A stretch of 64,000 nt of DNA from JAAEPI01 sp965212145 (GCA_965212145.1 CBDBUY010000003.1:1-64000), one strand, 5' to 3'. Positions 26,986-36,429 are shown, counted from the stretch's first letter. Made by a program: numbers and translations. Notes: generated by a model not told the origin, from the sequence alone.

Positions 26986-28046
26986 TTGAGCTTTTCGAAA
27001 TAATAGGTTTCGTACTTAGGGAGTAACTGAGGGTGCAGGATCTTAATTAAATCCGACAATACAAAATCAGGACGAGCATACCCCGACTCAAAAAAATCAT
27101 ACCCTCCAGTTGGGTTTCTTCGCTTGCTGTAATTGTAAACCCTGTCATTTCTGAAGGGCTCGAAATCAGCATACCGAGGTTCACTATCAAGCATTTCGGC
27201 TTTGGAATTGAAAGAAGAGGTCCCAATCCAATAGTCGGCAATTCTCCCTTTATCAAAAACCGCTTCAAAACTCAGCTCAAGCCACCCGTATGTCGTGTCA
27301 TTCGAATACAAATATTCTCCTCCGGCATTCTCATAAAACTCAGCCGCCCAATTCCCGCCACCCGGCATGAACCAGGTATCGCCGTAAACGACACCATTCA
27401 ATACGATTGGTTTTTGTTGTACATTTTTCGTGAGCCCTACCAATCGATTGTATTCGTTCGAAATGTCTGTGAAAATTGAGTCTGCTTTTTCTTCTTCACC
27501 GATGAGCGCACCGAAAAACTTGATCCATTCGGCACGACCGAGAGGAGTGGACTCCAGAAAATCCGAATTGAAATAAACTGGAATCCCGGCTTCCTCGATT
27601 TTATCTAAGGTGGCAGACTCGCCACCCATATCGAATGCAATGACCGCATCTGGTTGTATGGCCAATAGCAATTCCATGTTGATGTTTCCATCCGGACCTA
27701 AATCCGTGATTAGTCCGTCCGCTGCTCTTTGTCGAAAGATTTCAGAGCTTATATAGTTCACATTCGGGAAGCCAATCACCGCATCAGCCCGACCTAGCAT
27801 TTCAAAATAGGGTAAGTGAGACGTTGAAGTGACGACTACTTTACTCAAGGGCTTGTTTAATTGGTATCTCTTGTTGGTTTGAGCATTTGGCCAGGGTTCA
27901 TCAACGACGAGTATCTTTCCATTATTCTCATTTTCAAAATGAAATGCCTTGGCATACTCGACGCTTTGATCGTTCGATTCTGCCTGTTTTTCCGGGACCG
28001 AACAACCGACTAGGAATAGGACGAGGACAAACCAGTTTTTTCTCAT
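26982..28046 (-). CDS. btuF: Cobalamin/iron-complex substrate-binding lipoprotein (BtuF-like)
   Basis: The start MRKNWFVLVLFLVGCS at 28046 gives a proper lipoprotein signal with a lipobox Cys; starts further upstream would run antisense through the cobalamin riboswitch and are rejected. The mature part is a two-lobed TroA-like binding protein: KVVVTSTSHLPYFEMLGRADAVIGF, then IQPDAVIAFDMGG and later VYGDTWFMPGGGNW. It captures the ligand in the periplasm for BtuCD. Divergent from btuB across a 318-base region that holds the riboswitch. Confidence 0.87.
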   Translation of the reverse strand: MRKNWFVLVLFLVGCSVPEKQAESNDQSVEYAKAFHFENENNGKILVVDEPWPNAQTNKRYQLNKPLSKVVVTSTSHLPYFEMLGRADAVIGFPNVNYISSEIFRQRAADGLITDLGPDGNINMELLLAIQPDAVIAFDMGGESATLDKIEEAGIPVYFNSDFLESTPLGRAEWIKFFGALIGEEEKADSIFTDISNEYNRLVGLTKNVQQKPIVLNGVVYGDTWFMPGGGNWAAEFYENAGGEYLYSNDTTYGWLELSFEAVFDKGRIADYWIGTSSFNSKAEMLDSEPRYADFEPFRNDRVYNYSKRRNPTGGYDFFESGYARPDFVLSDLIKILHPQLLPKYETYYFEKLK

Positions 28047-28085
28047 GGCCTCAAATTTATCAACTAATATTGCGATGACTTTGGT

Positions 28086-28105
28086 CCCCGACTTCATAGT
28101 CGGGG
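28086..28105. other. Perfect hairpin at the 5' edge of the cobalamin leader
   Basis: CCCCGACTTCATAGTCGGGG forms an 8-base-pair stem with a TCAT loop, just before the conserved part of the riboswitch. It could be part of the leader structure or a small extragenic palindrome. Confidence 0.6.
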
Positions 28106-28275
28106 TTAAAAGGGAATTCGGTGACCCGCCTCTGATGAATCTTCGTCGGACGAGAACTCCGAAGCTGTCCCCGCAACTGTAAGTCCGTAATTGTTTTGAC
28201 AACAGAATCCACTGATCGCTAGCTGGCGGTTGGGAAGGGAGTCAAAATCGGACGAGCCAGGAGACCTGCCTGAGT
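28095..28275 (+). promoter_or_regulatory. Cobalamin riboswitch upstream of btuB
   Basis: The conserved blocks appear in order: GGTTAAAAGGGAA at about 28104, CCGAAGCTGTCCCCGCAACT at 28159, GGTTGGGAAGGG at 28228 and the B12 box GAGCCAGGAGACCTGCC at 28254-28270. It lies about 90 bases before the btuB start and on the same strand. High cobalamin should shut down btuB. The divergent btuFCD operon is not downstream of it. Confidence 0.95.
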
Positions 28276-28364
28276 CTATGTTTAATCTGATGCTTCGGGT
28301 GAAAGCTGGCGGATAATCGAAAGGTTATACCCTTATTCATCGAGGCTCATAGTGTAAAATTTCT

Positions 28365-30212
28365 ATGAGAAAAAACCTCTTGTTAGTCACATGCTTGTGT
28401 GCGGGAATCACTGTCCAGGCACAGGATTCTTTGAAAACCACCTACTTGGATGAGTTGGTGTATGTCGGGTCCCGAATGGAGACCTCCAAGCAGAAATCCG
28501 GGAAAATGATCGTGAAGATTACTGAAGAAGAACTTCAGAAGAGCGGCGTTCGCACCTTGGCCGATTTGCTCAATAGTGTTCCAGGAATCCAAATGGATGG
28601 GAATTTCGGTGCACCCGGAACGAACATCGATTATTTCGTTAGGGGAGCCGGAAGTAAGCGCACCTTGATTCTGATCGATGGTGTGCCTTTCAACGATCCT
28701 TCCGGGATTGACATGACCTATGATTTGCGATTAATCGATATGAACAACATCGAATCTATCGAGATTTTACGAGGAGGCTTGAGTTCACTTTATGGTTCCG
28801 GAGCTGCCGCAGCTGTGATTTACATAAAGACCAAATCTGCAAAAAGTGGTGAATTGACTGGGTCGACTTCACTAGAGGCCGGATCTTTCAAAACTTTCGG
28901 AGGGGCAGTAAACGCGAAAGGACGGGTTGACAAGGTGACTTACGGTTTCTCGGGGCGCTATCGAAATTCTGAAGGATTTTCAGCGGCGAAAGATAGAGAT
29001 GGTGTGGGCTTTGAGAAGGACGGCATGAAATCTGAGAATGCGAGTGTTCGGTTAGCGTACGACTTTACGGATAAATTGAATTTAGAAGGATCAGCATCAA
29101 TGGATCATTTTGAAAATGATTTCGATGGTGGCGCCTATACCGATGATATCACAAGCGGAAGCATTTATTTCCAGAATCGATTGGGTTTGCGTGGAACCTA
29201 TCAGACGGATATCACAAAAATTATTGCGAGCGTTTTCTCGAACAATTTGGAAAGGCGGTTTAACTATAGCGGTTTCGAAGATGATTATGAAGCTCAGAAC
29301 CGACAGGTGAATTTTCAAATAAATCAGTCATTAAACGAAAACCTGACAATAACAGCGGGGATAGACCTTCAGGATTTGAACTATTCACAACCGGCACAGG
29401 ATGAGGTGGATTTCACGAGCCAGGCACCATTTCTATCAGTTGCCGGTTCCATCGAGAACTTCAACCTGCAAGCCGGGATTCGACTGAACAATCACAGCGA
29501 TTACGGAGCTGAGACGGTTTACAATGTGAACCCGTCCTATTATTTTGATTTGGGATCGACCACTCTTAAAGTTCTGGCCAATTATGCTACGAATTATATA
29601 ACCCCCTCGCTTTACCAGCTTCATGGACCTTTCGGGGATGCTGATTTAGATCCTGAGCTGTCACAGACATTTGATGGTGGGTTGAGCGTTTACCAAAACG
29701 GGCTGGAGATCAATGCCGTCTATTTCCAACGAATAGATGAGCAGCCGATTGATTTCTTTTTTGATTTCATGGATTTTAATAACAGTTCGTATTTCAACGG
29801 GGACGCTAAGTTAAGAGTGGAAGGACTGGAACTGGATGTTAGCAAGAAGTTTGATGCTTTCCAATTGAGAGGTACATATACCTGGCTGAACAACATCTGG
29901 GAACAACTGCGCCAACGAGTGCCACGAATCAAATACGGAATTGGAGCCTCATATCAGTACGATGAAAATGGGTCTCTATCTCTGGACTACAATTGGACTG
30001 GCCATAGAAGCCAAAACGACCCTGATACCTTTGAACGCATTTCCACAGTCAGTTTTGGCCTAGTGGATTTGAAAGTGAATCAGCGGTTTGGACGATTCGC
30101 ACTGACCGGATCGATCAATAACTTACTTGATACCGAGTATGACGCGATTGTTGGATTCACAACGATGGGGAGAAATTATCTCCTAGGTGTCTCTATGGAT
30201 TTAGGAAAATAA
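28365..30212 (+). CDS. btuB: TonB-dependent vitamin B12 receptor
   Basis: An outer-membrane receptor of 615 residues. After the signal peptide (MRKNLLLVTCLCAGITVQAQ) come a TonB-box-like region (TYLDELVYVGSRME), the plug domain (RTLADLLNSVPGIQMDG, IDGVPFNDP, IEILRGGLSSLYGSGAAAAVIYIKTK) and a beta-barrel. It ends with SINNLLDTEYDAIVGFTTMGRNYLLGVSMDLGK as the last strands. Identity as BtuB rests on length, barrel motifs and the cobalamin riboswitch directly upstream. Its 3' end overlaps meaB by 12 bases, convergently. Confidence 0.92.
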   Translation: MRKNLLLVTCLCAGITVQAQDSLKTTYLDELVYVGSRMETSKQKSGKMIVKITEEELQKSGVRTLADLLNSVPGIQMDGNFGAPGTNIDYFVRGAGSKRTLILIDGVPFNDPSGIDMTYDLRLIDMNNIESIEILRGGLSSLYGSGAAAAVIYIKTKSAKSGELTGSTSLEAGSFKTFGGAVNAKGRVDKVTYGFSGRYRNSEGFSAAKDRDGVGFEKDGMKSENASVRLAYDFTDKLNLEGSASMDHFENDFDGGAYTDDITSGSIYFQNRLGLRGTYQTDITKIIASVFSNNLERRFNYSGFEDDYEAQNRQVNFQINQSLNENLTITAGIDLQDLNYSQPAQDEVDFTSQAPFLSVAGSIENFNLQAGIRLNNHSDYGAETVYNVNPSYYFDLGSTTLKVLANYATNYITPSLYQLHGPFGDADLDPELSQTFDGGLSVYQNGLEINAVYFQRIDEQPIDFFFDFMDFNNSSYFNGDAKLRVEGLELDVSKKFDAFQLRGTYTWLNNIWEQLRQRVPRIKYGIGASYQYDENGSLSLDYNWTGHRSQNDPDTFERISTVSFGLVDLKVNQRFGRFALTGSINNLLDTEYDAIVGFTTMGRNYLLGVSMDLGK

Positions 30213-31181
30213 TTCTTCCACGGCTCGTCGCACAGAAACTTCAGCGGAGGCTACTCGAGCTTCCGCTTTTTTTATCTCCTCTTTGGTATTTTCCGATGAG
30301 AAAAAGTCCTCTTCTAGTTTTTGTCTGATCAATTGGTGAAACCATTTGATCTGTTGGTTTTTTCGATTTTCGTCAAAAAAGCCACTCGATGTGGTCAGTT
30401 CTTCAAACGAACTGATTTGGTTCCAGATTTCTTCAATTCCCGTCTTTTCGATAGATGAGCCCATTTCCACAGGAATTTTCCAGCCAGAAGTCGTGGGAGG
30501 AAACAGATGCAAGGCATTTTGGAAGTCTTTTCGAGCTCGCTTCGCTCGCTCGAGATTACCGTCAGCTTTATTGATGAAAATTCCATCCGCCATTTCCATG
30601 ATACCTCGCTTGATACCCTGTAGTTCGTCCCCACTTCCTGGGAGCATCAGAAGTAAGAAGAAATCCACCATCTCCTTCACCAATGTTTCGGATTGCCCAA
30701 CGCCAACAGTTTCAACTATAACGACATCATAACCGGCGGCCTCACATAAATGAATAGATTCTCGAGTGCTATTTGCCACGCCTCCCAGCGTAGATCCAGC
30801 AGGAGAGGGTCGAATAAAAGCATTTTGATTTGCTGATAATTCCTGCATTCTGGTTTTATCTCCAAGGATGCTTCCTTTCGTCATTGCGCTACTTGGATCC
30901 ACTGAAAGCACAGCTAATTTTTTACCTAGCTCAGTCAAATGAGTTCCGAAAGCTTCAATGAAAGTGCTTTTACCTACACCAGGCACCCCTGTAATGCCGA
31001 TCCTCAGGCTGTTGCCCGACGTGGAAACAACTTTGTCCAAGAGCTCTGCGGAGAGCTTTTGATCGGATTTAAGGGAACTCTCAACCAGCGTAATCCCTCT
31101 GCTTAGCCAAATTCTCTTCTGAGATTTGATCCCATTTACTATTTCTTTTAGGGAGTATTTCCTGTCACCAATGCTGGTCAT
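30201..31181 (-). CDS. meaB: MeaB-type GTPase, chaperone of methylmalonyl-CoA mutase
   Basis: MeaB/ArgK loads and protects the adenosylcobalamin of methylmalonyl-CoA mutase. The 326-residue protein shows Walker A GVPGVGKST near residue 66, VDPSSAMTKGSILGDKTRM, RPSPAGSTLGGVA, VETVGVGQSE, the base-recognition NKADG near residue 203, and the C-terminal dimerisation helices. IcmF at 21031 already carries its own GTPase, so this free-standing copy implies a separate methylmalonyl-CoA mutase elsewhere in the genome. Confidence 0.95.
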   Translation of the reverse strand: MTSIGDRKYSLKEIVNGIKSQKRIWLSRGITLVESSLKSDQKLSAELLDKVVSTSGNSLRIGITGVPGVGKSTFIEAFGTHLTELGKKLAVLSVDPSSAMTKGSILGDKTRMQELSANQNAFIRPSPAGSTLGGVANSTRESIHLCEAAGYDVVIVETVGVGQSETLVKEMVDFFLLLMLPGSGDELQGIKRGIMEMADGIFINKADGNLERAKRARKDFQNALHLFPPTTSGWKIPVEMGSSIEKTGIEEIWNQISSFEELTTSSGFFDENRKNQQIKWFHQLIRQKLEEDFFSSENTKEEIKKAEARVASAEVSVRRAVEELFS

Positions 31182-31235
31182 ACCTTATTAAGTGGCTGAT
31201 TTTTGCTTAATTTGGTCAAATTAAAGGTAAAACCT

Positions 31236-32561
31236 ATGTCCGACCGCAAATCAGCGCCTAAACAACGTTCCGTATTTCAACGATTTTGGCTAGATGTAAT
31301 ACTGGGAAGTGCATTCATATTTGCCCTGATCGGGCTTTTTGCAAGTATGACGGCCTTCAAGATCTTTGACATTTTCGATCCCATCGGAGATGCATTTGCA
31401 GATATGGAGATGACCGACATTGTGTTTTCTCAGTTGCGGGATGAACCGGTAGTGGACGAAAGGGTGGTTCTGGTCAATATCGGGAATCGCTCAAGATTTG
31501 AAATTGCCATGATGATTGATTCCATCAGTCAGTTTGATCCTGCCGTAATTGGAATGGATACATTTTTCTACATCCCAAAGGAGGATGATCCCATAGGAGA
31601 CTCGCTACTTGCAGCAAATCTGGGAAAGGTTGAAAACCTTGTCATGCCAATTAAGGCGCTTTATGACGACAGCTTGGATATTTTTGATATGGAGACCTCC
31701 TGGCCAACATTCAACATGAATGCGGAGATGGCGCACGTGAATCTAATCACCGATGCTGAGGTACAGGAAGATTTAAAGATGTGCAGGGAATTCTTCCCAG
31801 CAGTTCCCATAGGTCCCAAAGGTGAAGAAGAGAATGTGCCTGCATTTGCCGTGAAGCTGGCTTCCTACCTTGATAAGGAAAAGGCAGAGTCGTTCTTAGA
31901 GAATTCGAATGAAGTGGAAGTGATTAACTATCGTGGAAATATCATTGATTATGGCGCAACAAAATTTGGAAGCATGTTCTTTGCCATAGATCATTACGAA
32001 ATTCTGGAACCGTATTTCAACGAGGAGACGATGAATTACGAGAGGAGATACATTCCAGAAATCTTAACGAACAAAATCATTATACTATGCTTCATGGGAG
32101 AGGTTCTGGGTGATCGTGAGGCACTCGAGGATAAATACTTTACTCCGCTAAATGAAACTTATGTAGGCAGGGCTTTTCCAGATATGTATGGAGGAGTAAT
32201 CCACGCAAACATTATTACAATGATTCTCAATGAGGATTACATTGCTCAGCTGGAGTTCTGGCAATCGATATTGTTAGCCATTATTATATGTTTCTTGAAT
32301 GTGACTGCATTCACATGGATCTACAAGAAAATACCAAGATGGTACGACGGGATAACTAAGTTGATTCAAGCTGTGGAATTCCTGGCTATTCTGTTCATTA
32401 TGATTTATGTAATGGATTTCTTTAGCCTCAAGCTTGATTTAACTCTTGCTCTTGTAGTGGTGGCGCTTGCTGGAGATTCCCTGGAAGTGTACTTTGGCGT
32501 GGTGAAAAATTCACTAACAAGGGAAGGAAGAAAAGAACTTTTCCGAGTATCTAAATTTTAG
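31236..32561 (+). CDS. CHASE2-domain membrane protein without an output domain
   Basis: The start MSDRKSAPKQRSVF at 31236 is preferred over one 11 codons upstream. After one membrane helix (ILGSAFIFALIGLFASM), a CHASE2 extracytoplasmic sensor domain of about 300 residues follows (VVLVNIGNRSRFEIAMMIDSIS, VIGMDTFF, YGGVIHANIITMIL). Three C-terminal helices end the protein. CHASE2 normally precedes a kinase, cyclase or diguanylate cyclase; nothing of the kind is present. It probably works with the next gene, 48 bases downstream. Confidence 0.85.
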   Translation: MSDRKSAPKQRSVFQRFWLDVILGSAFIFALIGLFASMTAFKIFDIFDPIGDAFADMEMTDIVFSQLRDEPVVDERVVLVNIGNRSRFEIAMMIDSISQFDPAVIGMDTFFYIPKEDDPIGDSLLAANLGKVENLVMPIKALYDDSLDIFDMETSWPTFNMNAEMAHVNLITDAEVQEDLKMCREFFPAVPIGPKGEEENVPAFAVKLASYLDKEKAESFLENSNEVEVINYRGNIIDYGATKFGSMFFAIDHYEILEPYFNEETMNYERRYIPEILTNKIIILCFMGEVLGDREALEDKYFTPLNETYVGRAFPDMYGGVIHANIITMILNEDYIAQLEFWQSILLAIIICFLNVTAFTWIYKKIPRWYDGITKLIQAVEFLAILFIMIYVMDFFSLKLDLTLALVVVALAGDSLEVYFGVVKNSLTREGRKELFRVSKF

Positions 32562-32609
32562 GCACAGTTATTGTTTTAAACCCAATCGACTATTTGACCA
32601 AATCAAAAC

Positions 32610-33548
32610 ATGCAAAATATTATGAAAAGAATTACCACCTATGCGTTCGCGCTCACTCTGCTTTTCTTGGCCGGAACAACTTTCGGGCAGGGGTATACTT
32701 TCAGGGTATTGGCCAATAAAGGCACGAACAAGGTGAAAAAATCTACAGGCCAGGTTGTTTCCCTAAAAACCGGAGCAACTCTAAACTCTGGTGATCAACT
32801 TGTAGCCGGTGAAGGTGCATACATTGGATTGATGCATAAGAGTGGCAAGACCATCGAGGTTAGAAAGGCCGGAACTATGGCTGTGACCGAATTGGAGAAA
32901 AAAGTGACTACTGGAAAAACAAGCGTTGCTAGCCGATATGCCAAATTCGTTAACGACAAAATGAATGAGAAAGGGACCGGAAGCTATAGATCTAGAATGA
33001 ATGCTACAGGTGCGGTTTCCCGAGCTGTTGCTGATGGAACATTGAATGCTTTGCTTAGAAGTTCAGATGGAACAGTAAAAGTAGTCGGTGATAACGCGGT
33101 TATCAGATGGGAATCTGCTAAAGAGGACGCATCATATGTCGTCATAATTAAAAACATTGAAGCGACGACCATTTTTAAAGCTGAGACAGACAAGACGTCT
33201 ATTGAACTAGACTTCACCACTGAAGAACTTCAAGATGATTTGGGTGTTGGGCTATATATCCTCACAGTTACAGATAAATCCGACGAGAGCATCACAACAG
33301 GTGATATCGGAATCAAAAGAACAACTGATGACGAGGAATTGAATAATGAGCTAGAGAATCTTAAGAGTGAGGTAGCTGAAGATTCGCCTTTGAGCAAATT
33401 GATCTACGCTTCTTTCTACGAAGAAAAAGGTCTATTGCTTGATGCCCTTACTAAATACGAGGAAGCAATTAAAATGGCTCCTGAGGTGGAAGATTTTCAG
33501 GAATTGTACAAGAACTTCCTGATCACCAACGGACTATCAGAAGAATAA
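32610..33548 (+). CDS. Exported FecR-like protein with C-terminal TPR-like segment
   Basis: The signal peptide (MKRITTYAFALTLLFLAGTTFGQ) is followed by a FecR-type beta domain near residues 30-100 (VVSLKTGATLNSGDQLVAGEGAYIGL). A second beta-rich domain follows, and a helical repeat near the end (SPLSKLIYASFYEEKGLLLDALTKYEEAIKMAPE) looks like a TPR. It is periplasmic or surface located. Paired with the CHASE2 gene and followed by a strong terminator. Pairing of CHASE2 with a FecR-like protein suggests one envelope-sensing unit, by inference. Confidence 0.7.
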   Translation: MQNIMKRITTYAFALTLLFLAGTTFGQGYTFRVLANKGTNKVKKSTGQVVSLKTGATLNSGDQLVAGEGAYIGLMHKSGKTIEVRKAGTMAVTELEKKVTTGKTSVASRYAKFVNDKMNEKGTGSYRSRMNATGAVSRAVADGTLNALLRSSDGTVKVVGDNAVIRWESAKEDASYVVIIKNIEATTIFKAETDKTSIELDFTTEELQDDLGVGLYILTVTDKSDESITTGDIGIKRTTDDEELNNELENLKSEVAEDSPLSKLIYASFYEEKGLLLDALTKYEEAIKMAPEVEDFQELYKNFLITNGLSEE

Positions 33549-33567
33549 AATAATCAAACACAGGTGG

Positions 33568-33600
33568 AAACCCTCTTGCTATGCAAGGGGGTTTTTTTAT
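33568..33600 (+). terminator. Rho-independent terminator after the FecR-like gene
   Basis: CCCTCTTGC (33571-33579) pairs with GCAAGGGGG (33583-33591) around a short TAT loop, followed by seven T. Confidence 0.85.
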
Positions 33601-33608
33601 TACTTTTG
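33601..33608 (+). promoter_or_regulatory. -7 promoter element of pyrR
   Basis: TACTTTTG matches TAnnTTTG exactly, sits right behind the preceding terminator and 12 bases before the pyrR ATG, so the leader would be only a few bases long. Confidence 0.55.
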
Positions 33609-33620
33609 CCGGAAATCGCC

Positions 33621-34163
33621 ATGCAAAATCGGCTTTTGTTTGATAGCAGATTACTTCAGGTCACGATCAGTCGGTTGTGCCAGGAGCTTATTGAGAATCA
33701 CGGCGATTTCTCCACCACTGTTTTGTTAGGGCTCCAACCTCGTGGTATTCTCCTAACAAAGAGACTTACACAGAGGTTACAGGAGATGACTGAGCAAACC
33801 ATTCAGCTTGGACTTCTTGACACAACTTTTCATAGGGATGATTTTCGAAGAAGAGATGAGCCCATCCAGGCAAATAAAACTGATATTCCGTTTCTCATCG
33901 AAGATAAAAACGTCATTTTGATTGATGACGTCCTGTATACTGGCAGGTCGGTTAGAGCCGCTCTTGATGCGATGAATTCTTTCGGTCGGCCGTCCAAAGT
34001 CGAGCTTTTGGTTCTTATTGACAGGTTGCACTCGCGTGATGTGCCTGTGGAGGCGAATTATGTGGGTCGCAGTGTTAACACCATTGATTCTCAGAAGGTT
34101 TTGGTGGAATGGAATGAAACACATAAAGAAGATAACGTTTGGTTAATTAACCGAGAAGAATGA
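33621..34163 (+). CDS. pyrR: PyrR: pyr operon regulator / uracil phosphoribosyltransferase
   Basis: PyrR has a type I phosphoribosyltransferase fold. The start MQNRLLFDSRLLQVTISRL at 33621 is chosen over one inside the upstream terminator. Family features are LLGLQPRGILLTKRL, the loop DTTFHRDD, and the PRPP-binding site VILIDDVLYTGRSVRAALDAM near residue 102. It is followed with a 4-base overlap by pyrB. Because almost no leader is present, RNA-attenuation control through its own 5' region, as in Bacillus, is unlikely here. Confidence 0.92.
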   Translation: MQNRLLFDSRLLQVTISRLCQELIENHGDFSTTVLLGLQPRGILLTKRLTQRLQEMTEQTIQLGLLDTTFHRDDFRRRDEPIQANKTDIPFLIEDKNVILIDDVLYTGRSVRAALDAMNSFGRPSKVELLVLIDRLHSRDVPVEANYVGRSVNTIDSQKVLVEWNETHKEDNVWLINREE

Positions 34164-35089
34164 GCCAATTGAAAACGAAACATCTGCTTGGAATTAAGAA
34201 CCTCGATGGGGAGGACATAGAGCTCATCTTTCAGACTGCAGATAATTTTAAAGATGTTATCAATCGGCCAATTAAGAAAGTCCCCTCTCTTCGGGATGTG
34301 ACCATAGCCAACGTGTTCTTTGAGAACTCGACCAGAACTAAACTATCTTTTGAACTCGCGGAAAAGCGACTATCGGCTGATGTGATCAATTTTTCATCTT
34401 CAGGATCTTCTGTGAAAAAGGGAGAAACACTCCTAGATACTGTCAATAATATCCTGGCTATGAAAGTCGATATGGTGGTCATGCGGCATAGTAGCCCAGG
34501 AGCGCCTCATTTCCTAGCCAATCACATTGATGCAAATATTATCAACGCAGGAGATGGAACGCATGAACATCCGACTCAAGCCTTATTGGATACTTATTCT
34601 ATTCGAGCGAAATGCGGAAATGTGAAGGGAAAGAAGGTGGTCATTGTCGGAGATATTCTCCATTCACGGGTGGCTCTTTCAAACATCTTTGCTTTGCAAA
34701 CTCTGGGAGCTGAGGTGATGGTTTGCGGACCGGCTACTTTAATGCCTAAGCACATTGGTGAGCTGGGAGTTTTGGTGGAAAATGATATCCGCGCCGCTTT
34801 GGAATGGTGCGATGTGGCCAACATTCTCAGGATTCAATTGGAGCGACAGCAAATGTCTTATTTCCCTTCTTTACGTGAATATTCGAGATTCTTTGGAGTG
34901 AATAAACAACTGCTGGATTCGCTGAAGAAGGAAATCGTGATCATGCATCCCGGACCAATCAACAGAGGGGTGGAGATTACATCAGATGTGGCAGATTCTG
35001 ATCACTCCATCATTCTTCAACAAGTTGAAAATGGTGTGGCAATCAGAATGGCGGTATTATATCTTCTGGCCGGAGCTGCCGATGTTTAA
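34160..35089 (+). CDS. pyrB: Aspartate carbamoyltransferase catalytic chain
   Basis: It condenses carbamoyl phosphate with aspartate in pyrimidine synthesis. The carbamoyl-phosphate site FFENSTRTKLSFELAEKRL lies near residue 50, followed by SSSGSSVKKGETLLDT, VMRHSSPGAPH, NAGDGTHEHPTQALLD and the late MHPGPINRGVEI. Length (309) is normal. It overlaps pyrR by 4 bases and its stop overlaps the convergent purB stop by 4 bases. No regulatory pyrI chain follows, so it is probably unregulated by nucleotides or controlled via PyrR. Confidence 0.97.
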   Translation: MSQLKTKHLLGIKNLDGEDIELIFQTADNFKDVINRPIKKVPSLRDVTIANVFFENSTRTKLSFELAEKRLSADVINFSSSGSSVKKGETLLDTVNNILAMKVDMVVMRHSSPGAPHFLANHIDANIINAGDGTHEHPTQALLDTYSIRAKCGNVKGKKVVIVGDILHSRVALSNIFALQTLGAEVMVCGPATLMPKHIGELGVLVENDIRAALEWCDVANILRIQLERQQMSYFPSLREYSRFFGVNKQLLDSLKKEIVIMHPGPINRGVEITSDVADSDHSIILQQVENGVAIRMAVLYLLAGAADV

Positions 35090-36429
35090 ATTCCAGTGTA
35101 GTTAAAAGGACTAATAGCGTTCAACTCCGCTTTCACTTTTTCATTCACGTTCAATCCTTCAATGAAGTCTTTAATCTTCACTTCATCGATTTTCCCTTTC
35201 CCTCTCGTCAAATCCAGAAGCGCTTCATACGGTTTCGGGTAGCCCTCTCTCCTCAGAATTGTCTGAATGGCTTCTGCCACAACTGCCCAGTTATTTTCAA
35301 GGTCGGCTTCAATAGCAGCTTGGTTGCATTGAAGTTTTTCAAGTCCTTTTGAAATGGACTGGAATGCCAGGTAGCTATGAGCTAAAGGAACACCGATTGA
35401 TCTCAAAACCGTTGAATCAGTCAGGTCTCGTTGCAGCCGGCTGATGGGCAACTTGCCAGCGAGATGCTCGAATAATGCGCTGGAAATACCCAAATTCCCT
35501 TCGGCATTTTCAAAGTCAATTGGATTCACCTTGTGAGGCATTGCAGAAGACCCTATTTCGCCTTTCTTCGTCTTCTGCGTGAAATAGTTCATCGCGATGT
35601 ATTGCCAAACGTCCCTGCTCAAGTCGAGGAGAATCGTATTGATTCGTTTCATCGCATCGCAGAGATTGGCGATGTGATCGTAGTGCTCAATCTGTGTGGT
35701 AGGATGACTTCTCGTCAATCCCAGTTTTTCATTCACAAACTTGTTACCGAAGGCATGCCAGTCGATATCCGGGTAGGCAACATGGTGCGCGTTGAAATTG
35801 CCAGTGGCACCACCGAATTTCGCTGCAAATGGAATTCGCATTACTTCACTCAGCTGATTTTGAAGTCTGGTGACAAAAACCTGAATTTCTTTTCCCAGAC
35901 GCGTCGGTGAGGCAGGCTGACCATGCGTTCTAGCCAGCATCGGGATGTCTTTCCATTGTTCTGCCAGATTAGATAACGATGCGATCAAATTGACCAGTTC
36001 TGGAACCATGACTCGCTCCATCCCCCTTTTCAGACTCAATGGAATAGCAGTGTTATTGATGTCCTGAGAAGTGAGGCCAAAGTGAATGAACTCCTGAAAC
36101 TCAACCAGGTCCAAATCTTCAAATTCCTCCTTCAGAAAATACTCGACAGCCTTTACATCATGATTGGTAGTTTTCTCAATGTCCTTGATCCGTTCCGCAT
36201 CACGGAAAGTGAAGGTGGAATAGAGCTCTTTCATTTCCTCTAATGCTTCGTTGGGGACTCCTTTCAGTTGCGGTAGCTTCATTTCGCATAGCGCCTGAAA
36301 GTAAAGCACTTCAACCTCCACACGATGCTGGATCAGCGCTTTTTCAGAAAAGAAATCGGCCAGTTTGGAAACCTTTGATCTGTATCTCCCATCAATCGGT
36401 GAGATGGCTTCAAGGGGATGAAAATTCAT
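35086..36429 (-). CDS. purB: Adenylosuccinate lyase
   Basis: It acts twice in purine synthesis, splitting SAICAR and adenylosuccinate. The 447-residue protein has ISPIDGRYRSKVSKLADFFSE at the start, TTNHDVKAVEYFL, HFGLTSQDINNTA, MLARTHGQPASPT and the signature GSSAMPHKVNPIDFENAEGN near residue 290, matching the longer PurB type of gamma-proteobacteria and Bacteroidota. A monocistronic gene, convergent with pyrB. Confidence 0.97.
   Translation of the reverse strand: MNFHPLEAISPIDGRYRSKVSKLADFFSEKALIQHRVEVEVLYFQALCEMKLPQLKGVPNEALEEMKELYSTFTFRDAERIKDIEKTTNHDVKAVEYFLKEEFEDLDLVEFQEFIHFGLTSQDINNTAIPLSLKRGMERVMVPELVNLIASLSNLAEQWKDIPMLARTHGQPASPTRLGKEIQVFVTRLQNQLSEVMRIPFAAKFGGATGNFNAHHVAYPDIDWHAFGNKFVNEKLGLTRSHPTTQIEHYDHIANLCDAMKRINTILLDLSRDVWQYIAMNYFTQKTKKGEIGSSAMPHKVNPIDFENAEGNLGISSALFEHLAGKLPISRLQRDLTDSTVLRSIGVPLAHSYLAFQSISKGLEKLQCNQAAIEADLENNWAVVAEAIQTILRREGYPKPYEALLDLTRGKGKIDEVKIKDFIEGLNVNEKVKAELNAISPFNYTGI

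Noticed and set aside
28047..28202. N-terminal extension of BtuF
   Set aside because: It would be translated from the antisense of the cobalamin riboswitch, while MRKNWFVLVLFLVGCS at 28046 is a proper lipoprotein signal.
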